Shown: positions 1 to 7,246, numbered from the stretch's first letter. The stretch is DNA of 13,879 bases from Patescibacteria group bacterium (GCA_030917665.1 JAUPUH010000056.1:1-13879); one strand, 5' to 3'. Made by a program: numbers and translations. Notes: a model not told the origin generated them from the sequence alone.

Positions 1-163
1 ATTGTGCAGAAGATCCAACATTAAGTGGTGCTGGCGTATTACAGTTACCCTCAGGAGCACAAGCTAGGCCTGTGAAGGTTTGTGCAGCTGCATATCCCAT
101 ACCAAGGGTAAGAACAAGTCCCAATATTATCGCTTTTATGTTGTTTTGTATTTTTGTTTTCAT
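1..163 (-). CDS. Exported protein of Parcubacteria type, N-terminal part only (runs off the left edge)
   Basis: The minus strand is open from an ATG at 163 to the window edge and encodes 54 residues. Residues 1-28 form a signal peptide: a basic start (MKTK), a hydrophobic core (AIILGLVLTLGMGY) and an AAAQ-type cleavage region. The mature part begins with a short stretch containing two cysteines and then PAPLNVGSSAQ. A 'P-x-N-V-G-(S/T)-x-x-Q' segment soon after the signal peptide is familiar from many large secreted proteins of Parcubacteria, often with repeats or pectin-lyase-like or intramolecular chaperone regions further on; that comparison is from memory. It starts 3 bases after the stop of the small membrane protein gene at 167-472, so the two are probably one operon. 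The rest of the protein and its function are outside the window. Confidence 0.8.
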   Translation of the reverse strand, partial: MKTKIQNNIKAIILGLVLTLGMGYAAAQTFTGLACAPEGNCNTPAPLNVGSSAQ

Positions 164-166
164 ATT

Positions 167-472
167 TTATTTGTTTTCTTGGGTTATTGCTTGTTTCAAG
201 TTCTCGATAATATGGTCTCTCTCGGCATCAGATATGGGTGGTGATTTTGCGGCCTGCTCTTGAAGACTCAACAATACTTTTTCCCTTTGATCTCCAGTTT
301 TCTGCTGAACTGGTTGAATGGCAACTTTTGAGCCAGTGTCATTATTTATCTGGTATAAAGTTACTGATCCTGAAACAACAGAAAATGCGAGTATGGCCAA
401 AAGAACATGCAATCTCAAATGAGGATGCTCTGGCGCAAACATTTTTTTAAAATTATCCGATGAGCTTGCCAT
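167..472 (-). CDS. Small single-pass membrane protein, unknown function
   Basis: A 101-residue protein. Residues 1-21 are polar and probably cytoplasmic (MASSSDNFKKMF, then a HPHLRLH stretch). Residues 22-40 form one hydrophobic helix (VLLAILAFSVVSGSVTLYQ). The remaining 60 residues are charged and probably helical, with an EREKVLLSLQEQAA-like amphipathic region and a C-terminal segment rich in Glu, Lys and Gln. I do not recognise a family. No Shine-Dalgarno sequence is visible. A TATACT hexamer at 482-487 lies 9 bases upstream of the ATG, so its transcript would have almost no leader; its -35 partner is poor (a TTGACA is present but only 13 bases away, inside the terminator hairpin). The next gene downstream follows after 3 bases, suggesting co-transcription with the exported protein. 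Confidence 0.75.
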   Translation of the reverse strand: MASSSDNFKKMFAPEHPHLRLHVLLAILAFSVVSGSVTLYQINNDTGSKVAIQPVQQKTGDQREKVLLSLQEQAAKSPPISDAERDHIIENLKQAITQENK

Positions 473-489
473 TGTAAGTTAAGTATAAC

Positions 490-518
490 AAAAAAGACTC
501 TGTCAAAGGGTCTTTTTT
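490..518 (-). terminator. Intrinsic terminator behind tRNA-Tyr
   Basis: An 11-pair stem (A-run, GACTC / GGGTC, T-run, one G-U pair) closes a 7-base loop. On the minus strand it is followed by six U's built into the stem, and it lies about 20 bases after the end of tRNA-Tyr. It also reads as a T-tailed hairpin on the plus strand, so it could work in both directions, although I see no plus-strand gene feeding into it. Confidence 0.75.
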
Positions 519-537
519 GTGGATAAACTATCTCTAG

Positions 538-623
538 TGGTGCGCCGGACTGGACTCGAACCAGTGATGCCCAAAGGGCCGGAGATTTACAGTCTCCTGG
601 AATAGCCGCTATCCGACCGACGC
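538..623 (-). tRNA. tRNA-Tyr (GUA)
   Basis: A full class II cloverleaf on the minus strand. The acceptor stem is GCGTCGG / CCGGCGC with discriminator A, and the 3' CCA is encoded at 538-540. The anticodon stem GGAGA / TCTCC holds the loop CTGTAAA, giving anticodon GUA. A long variable arm (GGCCC..GGGC type) and a five-pair T stem ACTGG / CCAGT with TTCGAGT follow. The gene starts 44 bases after the clpB stop; a TATAGC hexamer at 633-638 is a possible weak -10, but read-through from clpB is equally possible. Confidence 0.95.
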
Positions 624-667
624 ATGTAAAACCTGGCTATATCTTCCTAGGAAAGAGTCTACCAGAT

Positions 668-3346
668 TTACTTCTGCATTTCCACTCCTGACATAACAAT
701 TGGGCTTTCTCCTTTCTTCTTTTTCTTAACATCAAAGGTAAATTCACCATTCTTGAGACCAACTGTTATTGTGCCGCCTTTTGTAACGCCCTGTGAAATC
801 ATAAAACCAGCTACTGGAGTCAGTATTCTATTCTGGATAAGACGTTTAAGGGGACGTGCACCGTATTGAGGATTGTATCCTTCGGTTGCAAGATACTTCA
901 TAACATCTTCTGAGATAACAAGGTTGATATCCTTACCCTTGAGACGCTCAATGACGATTCCAGTCTGGATCTTCACAATCTTCTCAATAGATTCCTTTCC
1001 AAGAATATCAAAAAGAAGAATGTCATCAACACGATTAAGAAATTCTGGTCGGAAATAATCCTTAAGCGATCCCATAACCTTATCCTTCACCTCATCGTAA
1101 TTTCGCTTCTCCTGATTGCTCTCATTATTAACGAATCCAATCTTTTCCATCTTCTCGATGAATTGGGCACCAATATTCGATGTCATAATGATAACCGTGT
1201 TTTTGAAATTAACCGTTCTTCCCTTTGCATCTGTAAGTCGTCCATTATCAAGAACCTGGAGAAGTATATTGAACACCTCGGGATGAGCTTTTTCAATCTC
1301 GTCAAAAAGAATAACAGCATATGGTCGTCGTCGAACAAGCTCAGTGAGTCCTCCTCCTTCGTCATGACCGACATAGCCTGGAGGTGCACCTATAAGCTTC
1401 GACACAGAATGCTTTTCCATAAACTCAGACATGTCGACACGGATAAGAGCCTTCTCATCATTAAAGAGAAGTTCAGCAAGAGCTTTTGTGAGTTCTGTCT
1501 TTCCGACTCCAGTAGGTCCGAGGAAAATAAATGATCCGATAGGTCGTTGAGGGTCGGCGATTCCTGCTCGTGAACGCTTGATAGTATCTGCAATTTTCTT
1601 CACTGCCTCGTCCTGACCGACGATTCGCATCTTGAGATCGTCTTCCATTCGAGCAAGCTTGCGAGCTTCTTCTTCCATCATTCGCGTAACAGGAATTCCT
1701 GTCCATCGAGCTACGACTTCTGCAATATCCTGCTCTGTAATTTCCTCTTTAAGTATCCTTCGTGAAGATTGAAGCTTCTTAAGCCGCTTTCCTTTTGTTT
1801 CAAGGTCTTTCTCTAGATCTGGAATCTTTCCGTAACGCATTTCTGCTGCCTTAGAAAGATCAGCACGTGCTTCTGCAGCTTCTGCCTCAATTCGCAAAGT
1901 TTCAAGATCTTTTTTAATTTTCTTGATATCTGCAATCGTATCCTTTTCATTCGTCCACTTAAGTTCAAGTTCGGATGTTCCCTCTTTGAGGTCAGCAATT
2001 TCCTTTTCTATCTTATGCATTCGGGCTTTTGCTTCTTTGCTTGTCTCTTTTTTCAAAGCTTCTCGTTCGATTTCAAGACGCATAATTTTCCTTCGAGTTT
2101 CCTCAAGCTGTGGTGGCATGTTTTCAAGAGAAATTTTCAAAGCGGAAGCAGCTTCATCAACAAGGTCAACAACTTTGTCTGGAAGGAATCGATCAGAAAT
2201 ATATCGACTTGAAAGATTTACGGCCGCGACAATCGCATCATCGGTAATTCGCACACCATGAAAAAGTTCATACTTTTCTTTAAGGCCTCGAAGAATCGCA
2301 ACAGCGTCCTCGATAGAAGGTTCGTTAACGTAGACGGGTTGGAAACGTCGCGTAAGTGCTGGGTCCTTCTCAATATGTTTTTGATACTCACGAAGTGTTG
2401 TTGCACCGATAGCACGAAGTTCACCACGAGAAAGCGCGGGCTTGAGCATATTTGATGCATCCATTGATCCTTCTGAAGCACCAGCTCCAACAATCGTATG
2501 AATCTCATCAATGAAAAGAATGATCTTGCCTTCAGCTCGCTCTACTTCTTTTAGAATATTTTTGAGGCGCTCCTCGAATTCTCCGCGGTATTTCGTACCA
2601 GCAATGAGTGAGCCGAGATCAAGGGAAATGAGTTCCTTGTCTTTTAAAGATTCGGGGATATCCCCTTGTGCCATTCGAATGGCAAGACCTTCGATGATTG
2701 CTGTCTTTCCAACTCCGGCTTCACCGATAAGAATAGGATTGTTTTTTGTTCTTCGAGAAAGGATTTGGATAACACGAAGAATCTCATTGTCCCGTCCGAT
2801 GACTGGATCGAGTTTGTTTTCCTTTGCGAGCTTGGTTAGGCTTCGGGCATATTTTGAGAGGGTTCGATATTGTTTTGGTTTTTCATCGCCAATGGTGTCA
2901 GATGATTTGAGTTCTTCAATGATTTGAAGAACATTTACCTTCTCAATCTTAAAGCGAGCAAGGATGTCCTTGGCCTGTCCTTGTACATCGAAGAATGCTA
3001 CGAAAAGATGTTCTGTAGAAATAAATTCATCCTTGAGTTGTGCTGCAATCTTTACAGCATTTTCAAGAACTGCTGCAAGTTCAGGTGTTATATAGACCTG
3101 GTATGAAGGTGAAAGTGTTCGTCCGACCTCAGGGGCATCAAGCTGTTCGAGAATAAGATCAGTGAGAAGCATCGTATCGATCTCAAGCTTATCGAGGATA
3201 GAAGTCACCATGCTTTCCTCCTGCAAGATAAGAGCACACATCAAGTGAAGCGGATTCACATGATTTATCCCGCGTTCAATAGCCAATTCGTGAGAACGGC
3301 GGAGAGCTTCCTTTGCTTTAGTTGTGAAATTGGTTAGTGGAGGCAT
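668..3346 (-). CDS. clpB: Chaperone ClpB, ATP-dependent protein disaggregase
   Basis: An 892-residue Hsp100 protein of normal ClpB length. The N-terminal Clp repeat domain covers about residues 1-150. The first AAA+ module has Walker A GEAGVGKT (208-215), Walker B ending in IDEIHT (about 279-284) and the GATTLREY sensor region. A full-length coiled-coil middle domain, about 410-535, rich in Glu, Lys and Arg, separates it from the second module: Walker A GPTGVGKT (610-617), pore loop GYVG (657-660) and Walker B VILFDEIEKAHP (678-689), with the arginine-finger stretch FLNRVDD. The long middle domain and the ARWTGIPV linker identify ClpB rather than ClpC or ClpA; no zinc finger or ClpP-binding IGF loop is evident. 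With DnaK it would extract and refold aggregated proteins in the cytoplasm. The gene follows the cysteine desulfurase by 21 bases and has its own promoter overlapping that gene's 3' end. No HrcA CIRCE element is visible upstream. Confidence 0.96.
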   Translation of the reverse strand: MPPLTNFTTKAKEALRRSHELAIERGINHVNPLHLMCALILQEESMVTSILDKLEIDTMLLTDLILEQLDAPEVGRTLSPSYQVYITPELAAVLENAVKIAAQLKDEFISTEHLFVAFFDVQGQAKDILARFKIEKVNVLQIIEELKSSDTIGDEKPKQYRTLSKYARSLTKLAKENKLDPVIGRDNEILRVIQILSRRTKNNPILIGEAGVGKTAIIEGLAIRMAQGDIPESLKDKELISLDLGSLIAGTKYRGEFEERLKNILKEVERAEGKIILFIDEIHTIVGAGASEGSMDASNMLKPALSRGELRAIGATTLREYQKHIEKDPALTRRFQPVYVNEPSIEDAVAILRGLKEKYELFHGVRITDDAIVAAVNLSSRYISDRFLPDKVVDLVDEAASALKISLENMPPQLEETRRKIMRLEIEREALKKETSKEAKARMHKIEKEIADLKEGTSELELKWTNEKDTIADIKKIKKDLETLRIEAEAAEARADLSKAAEMRYGKIPDLEKDLETKGKRLKKLQSSRRILKEEITEQDIAEVVARWTGIPVTRMMEEEARKLARMEDDLKMRIVGQDEAVKKIADTIKRSRAGIADPQRPIGSFIFLGPTGVGKTELTKALAELLFNDEKALIRVDMSEFMEKHSVSKLIGAPPGYVGHDEGGGLTELVRRRPYAVILFDEIEKAHPEVFNILLQVLDNGRLTDAKGRTVNFKNTVIIMTSNIGAQFIEKMEKIGFVNNESNQEKRNYDEVKDKVMGSLKDYFRPEFLNRVDDILLFDILGKESIEKIVKIQTGIVIERLKGKDINLVISEDVMKYLATEGYNPQYGARPLKRLIQNRILTPVAGFMISQGVTKGGTITVGLKNGEFTFDVKKKKKGESPIVMSGVEMQK

Positions 3347-3366
3347 TTTTAAAATAATTACAGTGT

Positions 3367-3394
3367 ATTATACAATTTTTTCGATAATTTTCAA
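3367..3394 (-). promoter_or_regulatory. Promoter of clpB overlapping the end of the desulfurase gene
   Basis: On the minus strand TTGAAA (3389-3394), a 16-base spacer and a perfect TATAAT (3367-3372) precede clpB. The -10 box overlaps the TAA stop of the cysteine desulfurase. The expected start near 3360 leaves a leader of about 13 A/T-rich bases without a Shine-Dalgarno sequence. Confidence 0.6.
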
Positions 3395-4423
3395 GGTTTT
3401 TTTCAGATGTCGTTTTGTTGTTTTTCTTCCGAACGAAAAACGAATTGAGGTTTTTGAATCAGCACCAATCGCTTTCAATACGTATGATTCATCTTCATCC
3501 CGAAGACAAGCGCTTTTTGTTGAGCATTCTATTCCCTTCGCGTCGAGTTGAAGTACAAAAAACTCACTATCTATTTTCGGGATGGAAATATTCAGGATAT
3601 GTTGAGTCGAATTTTCAAACGCTCCATTCACCTTTATCTCTGGATTTATTTCATGAAGCCTGTTGATAAAGAAATTCTTCAATTTAGAAATTCGAGTAGT
3701 TTCTTTTTCTCGCTTCTTTTCAGCAAGCTCAAGAGCTTTTGCAAATCCCATAATCCCAGGAATATTTTCTGTGCCTGCTCGCTCAATATTTAGAGTTCCC
3801 CTTCGCACATAAAGCATTCCGACTCCACGAGGTCCATATATCTTTGCTCCATCGAGCGTAAGAAGGTCAATGCCGAGCTTCTCAACATACAGTGGTGTGT
3901 GAATTGCAGCCTGACACGCATCAGTGTGCAAAATAATATTGGTTCCAAAAGCCTTTCGCGCATCACGCACAATTTTCGCAATATCCTGAATCGGCTCAAT
4001 TGTTCCGATTTCATTATTAACCATCATAACTGAAACAAGGGCTGTTTCTGCTGTAATTGATTTCTTTAAATGATCAAGGTCGATGATTCCACGTGAATCC
4101 ACAAGAATATGTGTCGCTTCTGCATTCCTTATAATAGACGAATGTTCTATAGCACTTATTACAACCTTCTTTCCTTTAAACTGATTGAGGACAAGTTGAT
4201 TCGACTCTGTCCCGCCTGAAGTGAAGATGATCTCATCTGCATGAGCATGAAGAACCTTTGCCACACGATTTTTCGCATCTTCAAAAGCCTTTTTTGCTTT
4301 TACCGCAGACACATAAAGAGCAGAAGGATTTGTGTAATCCCCTGTTGAGTATTTTTTCATTTCCCGCATTACCTTCCTATCTATAGGTGTCAACGAGGCA
4401 TAATCAAGATATATCCGTGTCAT
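3368..4423 (-). CDS. Cysteine desulfurase, NifS/IscS-like (group I)
   Basis: A pyridoxal-phosphate enzyme that takes sulfur from cysteine as a persulfide for Fe-S clusters or thiolated tRNA. I place the start at the ATG at 4423 (351 residues, MTRIYLDYAS), because the family begins with this IYLDYA strand and a promoter ends 6 bases upstream; an ATG at 4438 would add five residues. Key residues in this numbering: SGGTESN (69-75), H94 in IEHSS, D168 and Q171 in HTDACQ, the PLP lysine K194 in DGAKIYGPRG, RAGTEN (215-220) and the catalytic C306 in STKSAC, followed by the YVLKAIG helix typical of group I. The histidine that usually precedes the PLP lysine (SAHK or SGHK) is alanine here. No iscU, iscR, sufB or mnmA is adjacent, so the sulfur acceptor cannot be told from context. 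It heads a probable unit with clpB. Confidence 0.93.
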   Translation of the reverse strand: MTRIYLDYASLTPIDRKVMREMKKYSTGDYTNPSALYVSAVKAKKAFEDAKNRVAKVLHAHADEIIFTSGGTESNQLVLNQFKGKKVVISAIEHSSIIRNAEATHILVDSRGIIDLDHLKKSITAETALVSVMMVNNEIGTIEPIQDIAKIVRDARKAFGTNIILHTDACQAAIHTPLYVEKLGIDLLTLDGAKIYGPRGVGMLYVRRGTLNIERAGTENIPGIMGFAKALELAEKKREKETTRISKLKNFFINRLHEINPEIKVNGAFENSTQHILNISIPKIDSEFFVLQLDAKGIECSTKSACLRDEDESYVLKAIGADSKTSIRFSFGRKTTKRHLKKTLKIIEKIV

Positions 4424-4429
4424 ACAATG

Positions 4430-4458
4430 AATATACATAAAATGGAAGGGTTTTACAA
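4430..4458 (-). promoter_or_regulatory. Leaderless promoter of the cysteine desulfurase gene
   Basis: On the minus strand TTGTAA (4453-4458), a 17-base spacer and TATATT (4430-4435). Only six bases separate the -10 box from the ATG at 4423, so transcription should begin at or next to the start codon. The promoter decides the start: it would lie partly inside the reading frame if the upstream ATG at 4438 were used. Its -35 box overlaps that of the divergent gene. Confidence 0.65.
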
Positions 4459-4479
4459 TTGAGTTCGTTGATATATAAT
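4452..4479 (+). promoter_or_regulatory. Leaderless promoter of the DUF4446-like gene
   Basis: TTTACA (4452-4457), a 16-base spacer and a perfect TATAAT (4474-4479), then six bases (CACTCC) to the ATG at 4486. The geometry mirrors the minus-strand promoter and the two -35 boxes share five bases, so polymerase could probably occupy only one direction at a time. Confidence 0.7.
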
Positions 4480-4485
4480 CACTCC

Positions 4486-4962
4486 ATGAATTTCCCTATC
4501 AATGCCACAACTATCGCCATTGCTGTACTGATCATAATTGTAATCGTACTTATTTTTTTCATTGTTAACCTAAATAATAAGTTGAAGAAATTCCTCATTG
4601 GAAAATCATCCGGCAATCTCGATGAGTCAATTGAATCAGTTAATACTTCACTAAAAGAACTCAATTCATTCCGAACTGAACTCGAAGCTTATCTTGCAAC
4701 TGTTGAAAAGCGCTTGAAAAAAAGTGTGCAAGCTGTGCACACAGTTCGATTCAACCCATTCAAAGGAACAGGTTCCGGAAGCAATCAAAGCTTCTCAACG
4801 ACCTTCCTTAATGAAGAAAAGGACGGTGTTATCATTTCTAGCCTCTATTCTCGCGAACATGTAAGTGTCTATTCAAAACCAGTCAAAAAGGGTACGTCTG
4901 AATACGAACTTTCAGACGAGGAAAAGCAAGGACTTGAGACTGCGAAGGAATTAGTTAAATAA
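4486..4962 (+). CDS. DUF4446-like single-pass membrane protein
   Basis: A 158-residue protein. Residues 7-28 are one very hydrophobic helix (Ile/Val-rich), residues 30-85 are charged and likely a coiled coil, and the C-terminal half carries a compact domain with VRFNPFKGTGSGSNQSFS, the FLNEEKDGVIISSLYSRE strand pair and VYSKPVKKGTSEYELSDEE. This order (helix, coiled coil, RFNPF domain) matches DUF4446, a family of unknown function often seen near chromosome-partitioning genes in Firmicutes; the match is from memory. The frame also opens at a TTG at 4459, but that codon lies upstream of the -10 box, so the ATG at 4486 is preferred. It is transcribed alone, divergently from the desulfurase gene, and ends at a good terminator. 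Confidence 0.85.
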   Translation: MNFPINATTIAIAVLIIIVIVLIFFIVNLNNKLKKFLIGKSSGNLDESIESVNTSLKELNSFRTELEAYLATVEKRLKKSVQAVHTVRFNPFKGTGSGSNQSFSTTFLNEEKDGVIISSLYSREHVSVYSKPVKKGTSEYELSDEEKQGLETAKELVK

Positions 4963-5019
4963 TTGGTATCTTCACAACGCTTGGTTTGATACAAGTCTGG
5001 ACGAACCACTGACAGTTCT

Positions 5020-5056
5020 ACCCGCTGAGATCTTCGGATCAAAGCGGGTGTTTTTT
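5020..5056 (+). terminator. Intrinsic terminator of the DUF4446-like gene
   Basis: Stem ACCCGCT / AGCGGGT with an inner GATC-TTCG-GATC hairpin (UUCG tetraloop), followed by GTTTTTT. It lies about 60 bases after the stop codon. The intervening bases 4963-5019 show only weak pairing and no gene. Confidence 0.9.
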
Positions 5057-5070
5057 AACTATTATTTTTT

Positions 5071-5145
5071 AAATGCAACTCACTTGCATTTAGATTTCAA
5101 AATATCCATATTATTGCATGGATCAATTGCAACTGAATTGCATTT
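5071..5145. repeat. Two matching inverted-repeat sites 54 bp apart
   Basis: Site 1 (5071-5091) is AAATGCAA-N5-TTGCATTT, a perfect 8-base dyad. Site 2 (5125-5145) is AATTGCAA-N5-TTGCATTT, one mismatch between the arms. They lie exactly 54 bases apart and belong to a direct repeat of 20 bases with 18 identical. A further half site TTGCAT is at 5114-5119. They sit upstream of the tRNA-Ile promoter and downstream of a terminator, so they look like paired operator sites, although RNA hairpins or a small repeat remnant are possible. Confidence 0.55.
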
Positions 5146-5164
5146 AGAAAAACATCTTACCAAA

Positions 5165-5193
5165 TTGACATATCTTCGAGTAACTCGTAACAT
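5165..5193 (+). promoter_or_regulatory. Promoter of tRNA-Ile
   Basis: TTGACA (5165-5170), a 17-base spacer and TAACAT (5188-5193). The expected start near 5200 is about 8 bases before the mature tRNA end. Confidence 0.75.
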
Positions 5194-5207
5194 AGTCCTG
5201 AATTTGG

Positions 5208-5282
5208 GTCCATGTAGCTCAATGGTAGAGCGACACCCTGATAAGGTGGAGGTTACAGGTTCGAATCCTGCCATGGACGCCA
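5208..5282 (+). tRNA. tRNA-Ile (GAU)
   Basis: Acceptor stem GTCCATG / CATGGAC, discriminator G, encoded CCA at 5280-5282. The D arm is GCTC / GAGC and the anticodon loop CTGATAA gives GAU. The T loop is TTCGAAT. The first pair of the anticodon stem (A27 opposite G43) and the first pair of the T stem (A opposite C) are not Watson-Crick. It stands alone between its own promoter and a weaker terminator ahead of infB. Confidence 0.93.
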
Positions 5283-5291
5283 TATTCAACG

Positions 5292-5326
5292 CCGTCTTTC
5301 ATTACGAGAGCGGTTTTTTCTTTTTT
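5292..5326 (+). terminator. Probable terminator behind tRNA-Ile
   Basis: CCGT(c)TTTC pairs with GAGAGCGG (one bulge, two G-U pairs) over a 5-base loop and is followed by a long T-run, TTTTTTCTTTTTT. The stem is modest but the U tract is strong. Confidence 0.55.
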
Positions 5327-5379
5327 ATAGCCATTTTCGATATTTCGTGATACATTTGAAGCCTGCTAATTTTACTACT

Positions 5380-6912
5380 ATGGCTAAGAAAACTACAGAA
5401 AAAGCTACGTCCCAGCTCATATCGCGCCCCCCTGTGGTTGTCATCATGGGTCACATTGACCATGGAAAATCAACACTCCTCGACTACATCCGCAAAGCAA
5501 ACATCGTAGCTGGCGAAGCTGGAGGTATTACCCAGCATCTCGGAGCATATGAAGTCGCCCACACCGCAACTGAAACAAAGAAGCAAGGAACTATTACCTT
5601 TCTCGATACTCCTGGACACGAAGCATTCTGCAGCATTCGTGAACGAGGTGCGCGTGTCGCTGATATCGCTATCCTTGTTGTATCCGCAGAGGACGGCGTG
5701 AAGCCACAAACTCTTGAAGCCCTTAAGTGTATTCTTGTAGAAAAAATCCCTTACATTGTAGCTATCAACAAAATCGACAAGCCGGGTGCAAATATCGAAG
5801 TTACGAAAGCCAGCCTTGCGGAAAATGAAGTTTACGTAGAAGGTTTCGGAGGAGATATTCCTGTCGTCCCCATCTCTGCACTTAAAGGAGATGGTATTCC
5901 TGAGCTTCTGGACATGGTCATGCTCGTTTCCGATCTTCAAGATATGAAGGCAGATAGAAATGTTCTTGCAGAAGGAGCCGTCATCGAATCATATCGAGAC
6001 AGCAAGAAAGGCATCTCAGCAACACTTCTCATTAAAAATGGAACTCTTAAAAGTGGCATGTACGTCGTTGCAGAAGATGCCATATCTCCAGTTCGAATTC
6101 TTGAAGATTACCAGGGCAAAGCTCTCAAAGAGGCAAGTTTCTCAAGTCCTGTAAAAGTTATTGGCTTTAGCAAGATTCCAACCGTCGGAGCTCTGTTTAC
6201 GACCTGCACAAGCAAGCGCGAAGCGGAAGAACTCGCACAAGCATATCGAATGAAATCAGGCTCAACCAAAACTCTTCCAACGCGCGAGAACGTTAATGAC
6301 ACAACGGTCATGATCCCAATCATCATAAAAGCAGATGTTATAGGAAGCCTCGAGGGTATCAAGCACGAGCTTTCAAAAATTAAAAATGACAAAGTGAAGC
6401 TTAAGATAGTTTCAGAAAGCATTGGAGATATAAATGAAAACGATATTAAAAGCACTCAGGGTGACCCAAGTATTATTATCGTAGCTTTCAATAGCAAACC
6501 TGACGCAAAGACAGCAACCTTGATTGAACGATCTACAGTTCAAGTACAATCATTCGATATTATTTACAAACTTGTTGAGTTCCTCAAAGAAATTGTGTTA
6601 TCAAAAGTCCCCAAAGAATATATTGATCAAGCTTCTGGCACAGCAAAAATCATGGCAATCTTTAGCAAGAACAAGGACAAACAGATTCTTGGGGGAAAAG
6701 TTCAAGAGGGTTCCCTTTCAGTCGGATCAGAGGTGAAGATCCTTCGACGAGATGCAGAAATAGGAAGAGGAAAAATCAAAGAGCTCCAGAAGCAAAAAGT
6801 GAAGACAGACGAAGTTGCGGAAGGATTTGAATTTGGTTGTATGATCGAATCAAAGACCGAAATCGCTCAAGGCGATAAGATACAAGGATTCATAACTGTA
6901 GAAAAAAAATAA
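5380..6912 (+). CDS. infB: Translation initiation factor IF-2, minimal form
   Basis: A 510-residue GTPase that brings initiator fMet-tRNA to the 30S subunit and promotes subunit joining. The G domain starts almost at once: G1 GHIDHGKST (24-32), GGITQH (48-53), DTPGH (76-80), NKID (130-133) and SALKG (166-170). Domain II follows (about 190-280), then domain III and the C-terminal fMet-tRNA-binding domain (about 410-505) with the GxxVxxGxL-type barrel (LGGKVQEGSLSVGSEVKILR region). E. coli IF-2 has about 890 residues and Bacillus about 716, so the whole N-terminal extension is missing. The P-loop reads GHIDHGKST where most IF-2 proteins have GHVDHGKTS/T. The ATG at 5380 is preferred over an in-frame GTG at 5347, because the following MAKK opens with the usual short basic tail. 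rbfA follows after one base. A TAATTT at 5367-5372 is a possible -10 that would give a near-leaderless mRNA. Confidence 0.95.
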   Translation: MAKKTTEKATSQLISRPPVVVIMGHIDHGKSTLLDYIRKANIVAGEAGGITQHLGAYEVAHTATETKKQGTITFLDTPGHEAFCSIRERGARVADIAILVVSAEDGVKPQTLEALKCILVEKIPYIVAINKIDKPGANIEVTKASLAENEVYVEGFGGDIPVVPISALKGDGIPELLDMVMLVSDLQDMKADRNVLAEGAVIESYRDSKKGISATLLIKNGTLKSGMYVVAEDAISPVRILEDYQGKALKEASFSSPVKVIGFSKIPTVGALFTTCTSKREAEELAQAYRMKSGSTKTLPTRENVNDTTVMIPIIIKADVIGSLEGIKHELSKIKNDKVKLKIVSESIGDINENDIKSTQGDPSIIIVAFNSKPDAKTATLIERSTVQVQSFDIIYKLVEFLKEIVLSKVPKEYIDQASGTAKIMAIFSKNKDKQILGGKVQEGSLSVGSEVKILRRDAEIGRGKIKELQKQKVKTDEVAEGFEFGCMIESKTEIAQGDKIQGFITVEKK

Positions 6913-6913
6913 C

Positions 6914-7246
6914 ATGGCCGGAAATAGAGATCAAAAACTTAAAGATGTAATACGAGAAGCAGCTGCTGAGTTTCTTCAGCGTGAATCAAACTATACGTCG
7001 ATTCTTACAGTAACAGATGTTTCTCTCTCAGATCGAGGAAACCAATCAACTATATTTTTTACTGTACTTCCTGAAGACAAGGAAAAGGGCGCTCTTGATT
7101 TCGTAAAGCGTAAGCGTGCAGAGTTCCGTGAATTCTTCAAAGACAAGGCTCGTATGCGAGCGCTTCCCTTCTTTGATTTCGAAATCGATCGAGGAGAAAA
7201 AAATCGCCAAAAGATAGACGAGATAGCCCGAAATGTTATAGAATAG
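6914..7246 (+). CDS. rbfA: Ribosome-binding factor A
   Basis: A 110-residue RbfA-family protein of KH-like fold that binds the immature 30S subunit and helps 16S rRNA 5'-end maturation. Visible family features are the N-terminal helix (LKDVIREAAAEFLQRES), the SILTVTDVSLSDRG strand with the central helix (DFVKRKRAEFREFFKDKA) and the C-terminal PFFDFEIDRGEKNRQKIDEI, corresponding to the P-x-L-x-F-x-x-D segment before the last helix. The start codon is one base after the infB stop, the classic infB-rbfA order, so the genes are surely co-transcribed and probably translationally coupled. Confidence 0.9.
   Translation: MAGNRDQKLKDVIREAAAEFLQRESNYTSILTVTDVSLSDRGNQSTIFFTVLPEDKEKGALDFVKRKRAEFREFFKDKARMRALPFFDFEIDRGEKNRQKIDEIARNVIE

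Noticed and set aside
500..508. TTGACA on the minus strand ahead of the small membrane protein gene as a -35 box
   Set aside because: Only 13 bases separate it from the TATACT hexamer and it forms part of the terminator loop, so it is unlikely to be used.
4459..4485. TTG start for the DUF4446-like gene
   Set aside because: The codon overlaps the spacer of the promoter whose -10 box lies at 4474-4479, so it would not be in the mRNA.
4963..5019. Small RNA or T-box leader between the DUF4446-like gene and its terminator
   Set aside because: Pairing is weak, there is no T-box motif and no good promoter; it is most simply a 3' untranslated region.
5470..5940. A 156-codon open frame antisense to infB
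   Set aside because: It lies opposite the conserved G domain of IF-2 and has no promoter, start context or recognisable protein features; the same holds for the long antisense frames in clpB and the pilin-like genes.
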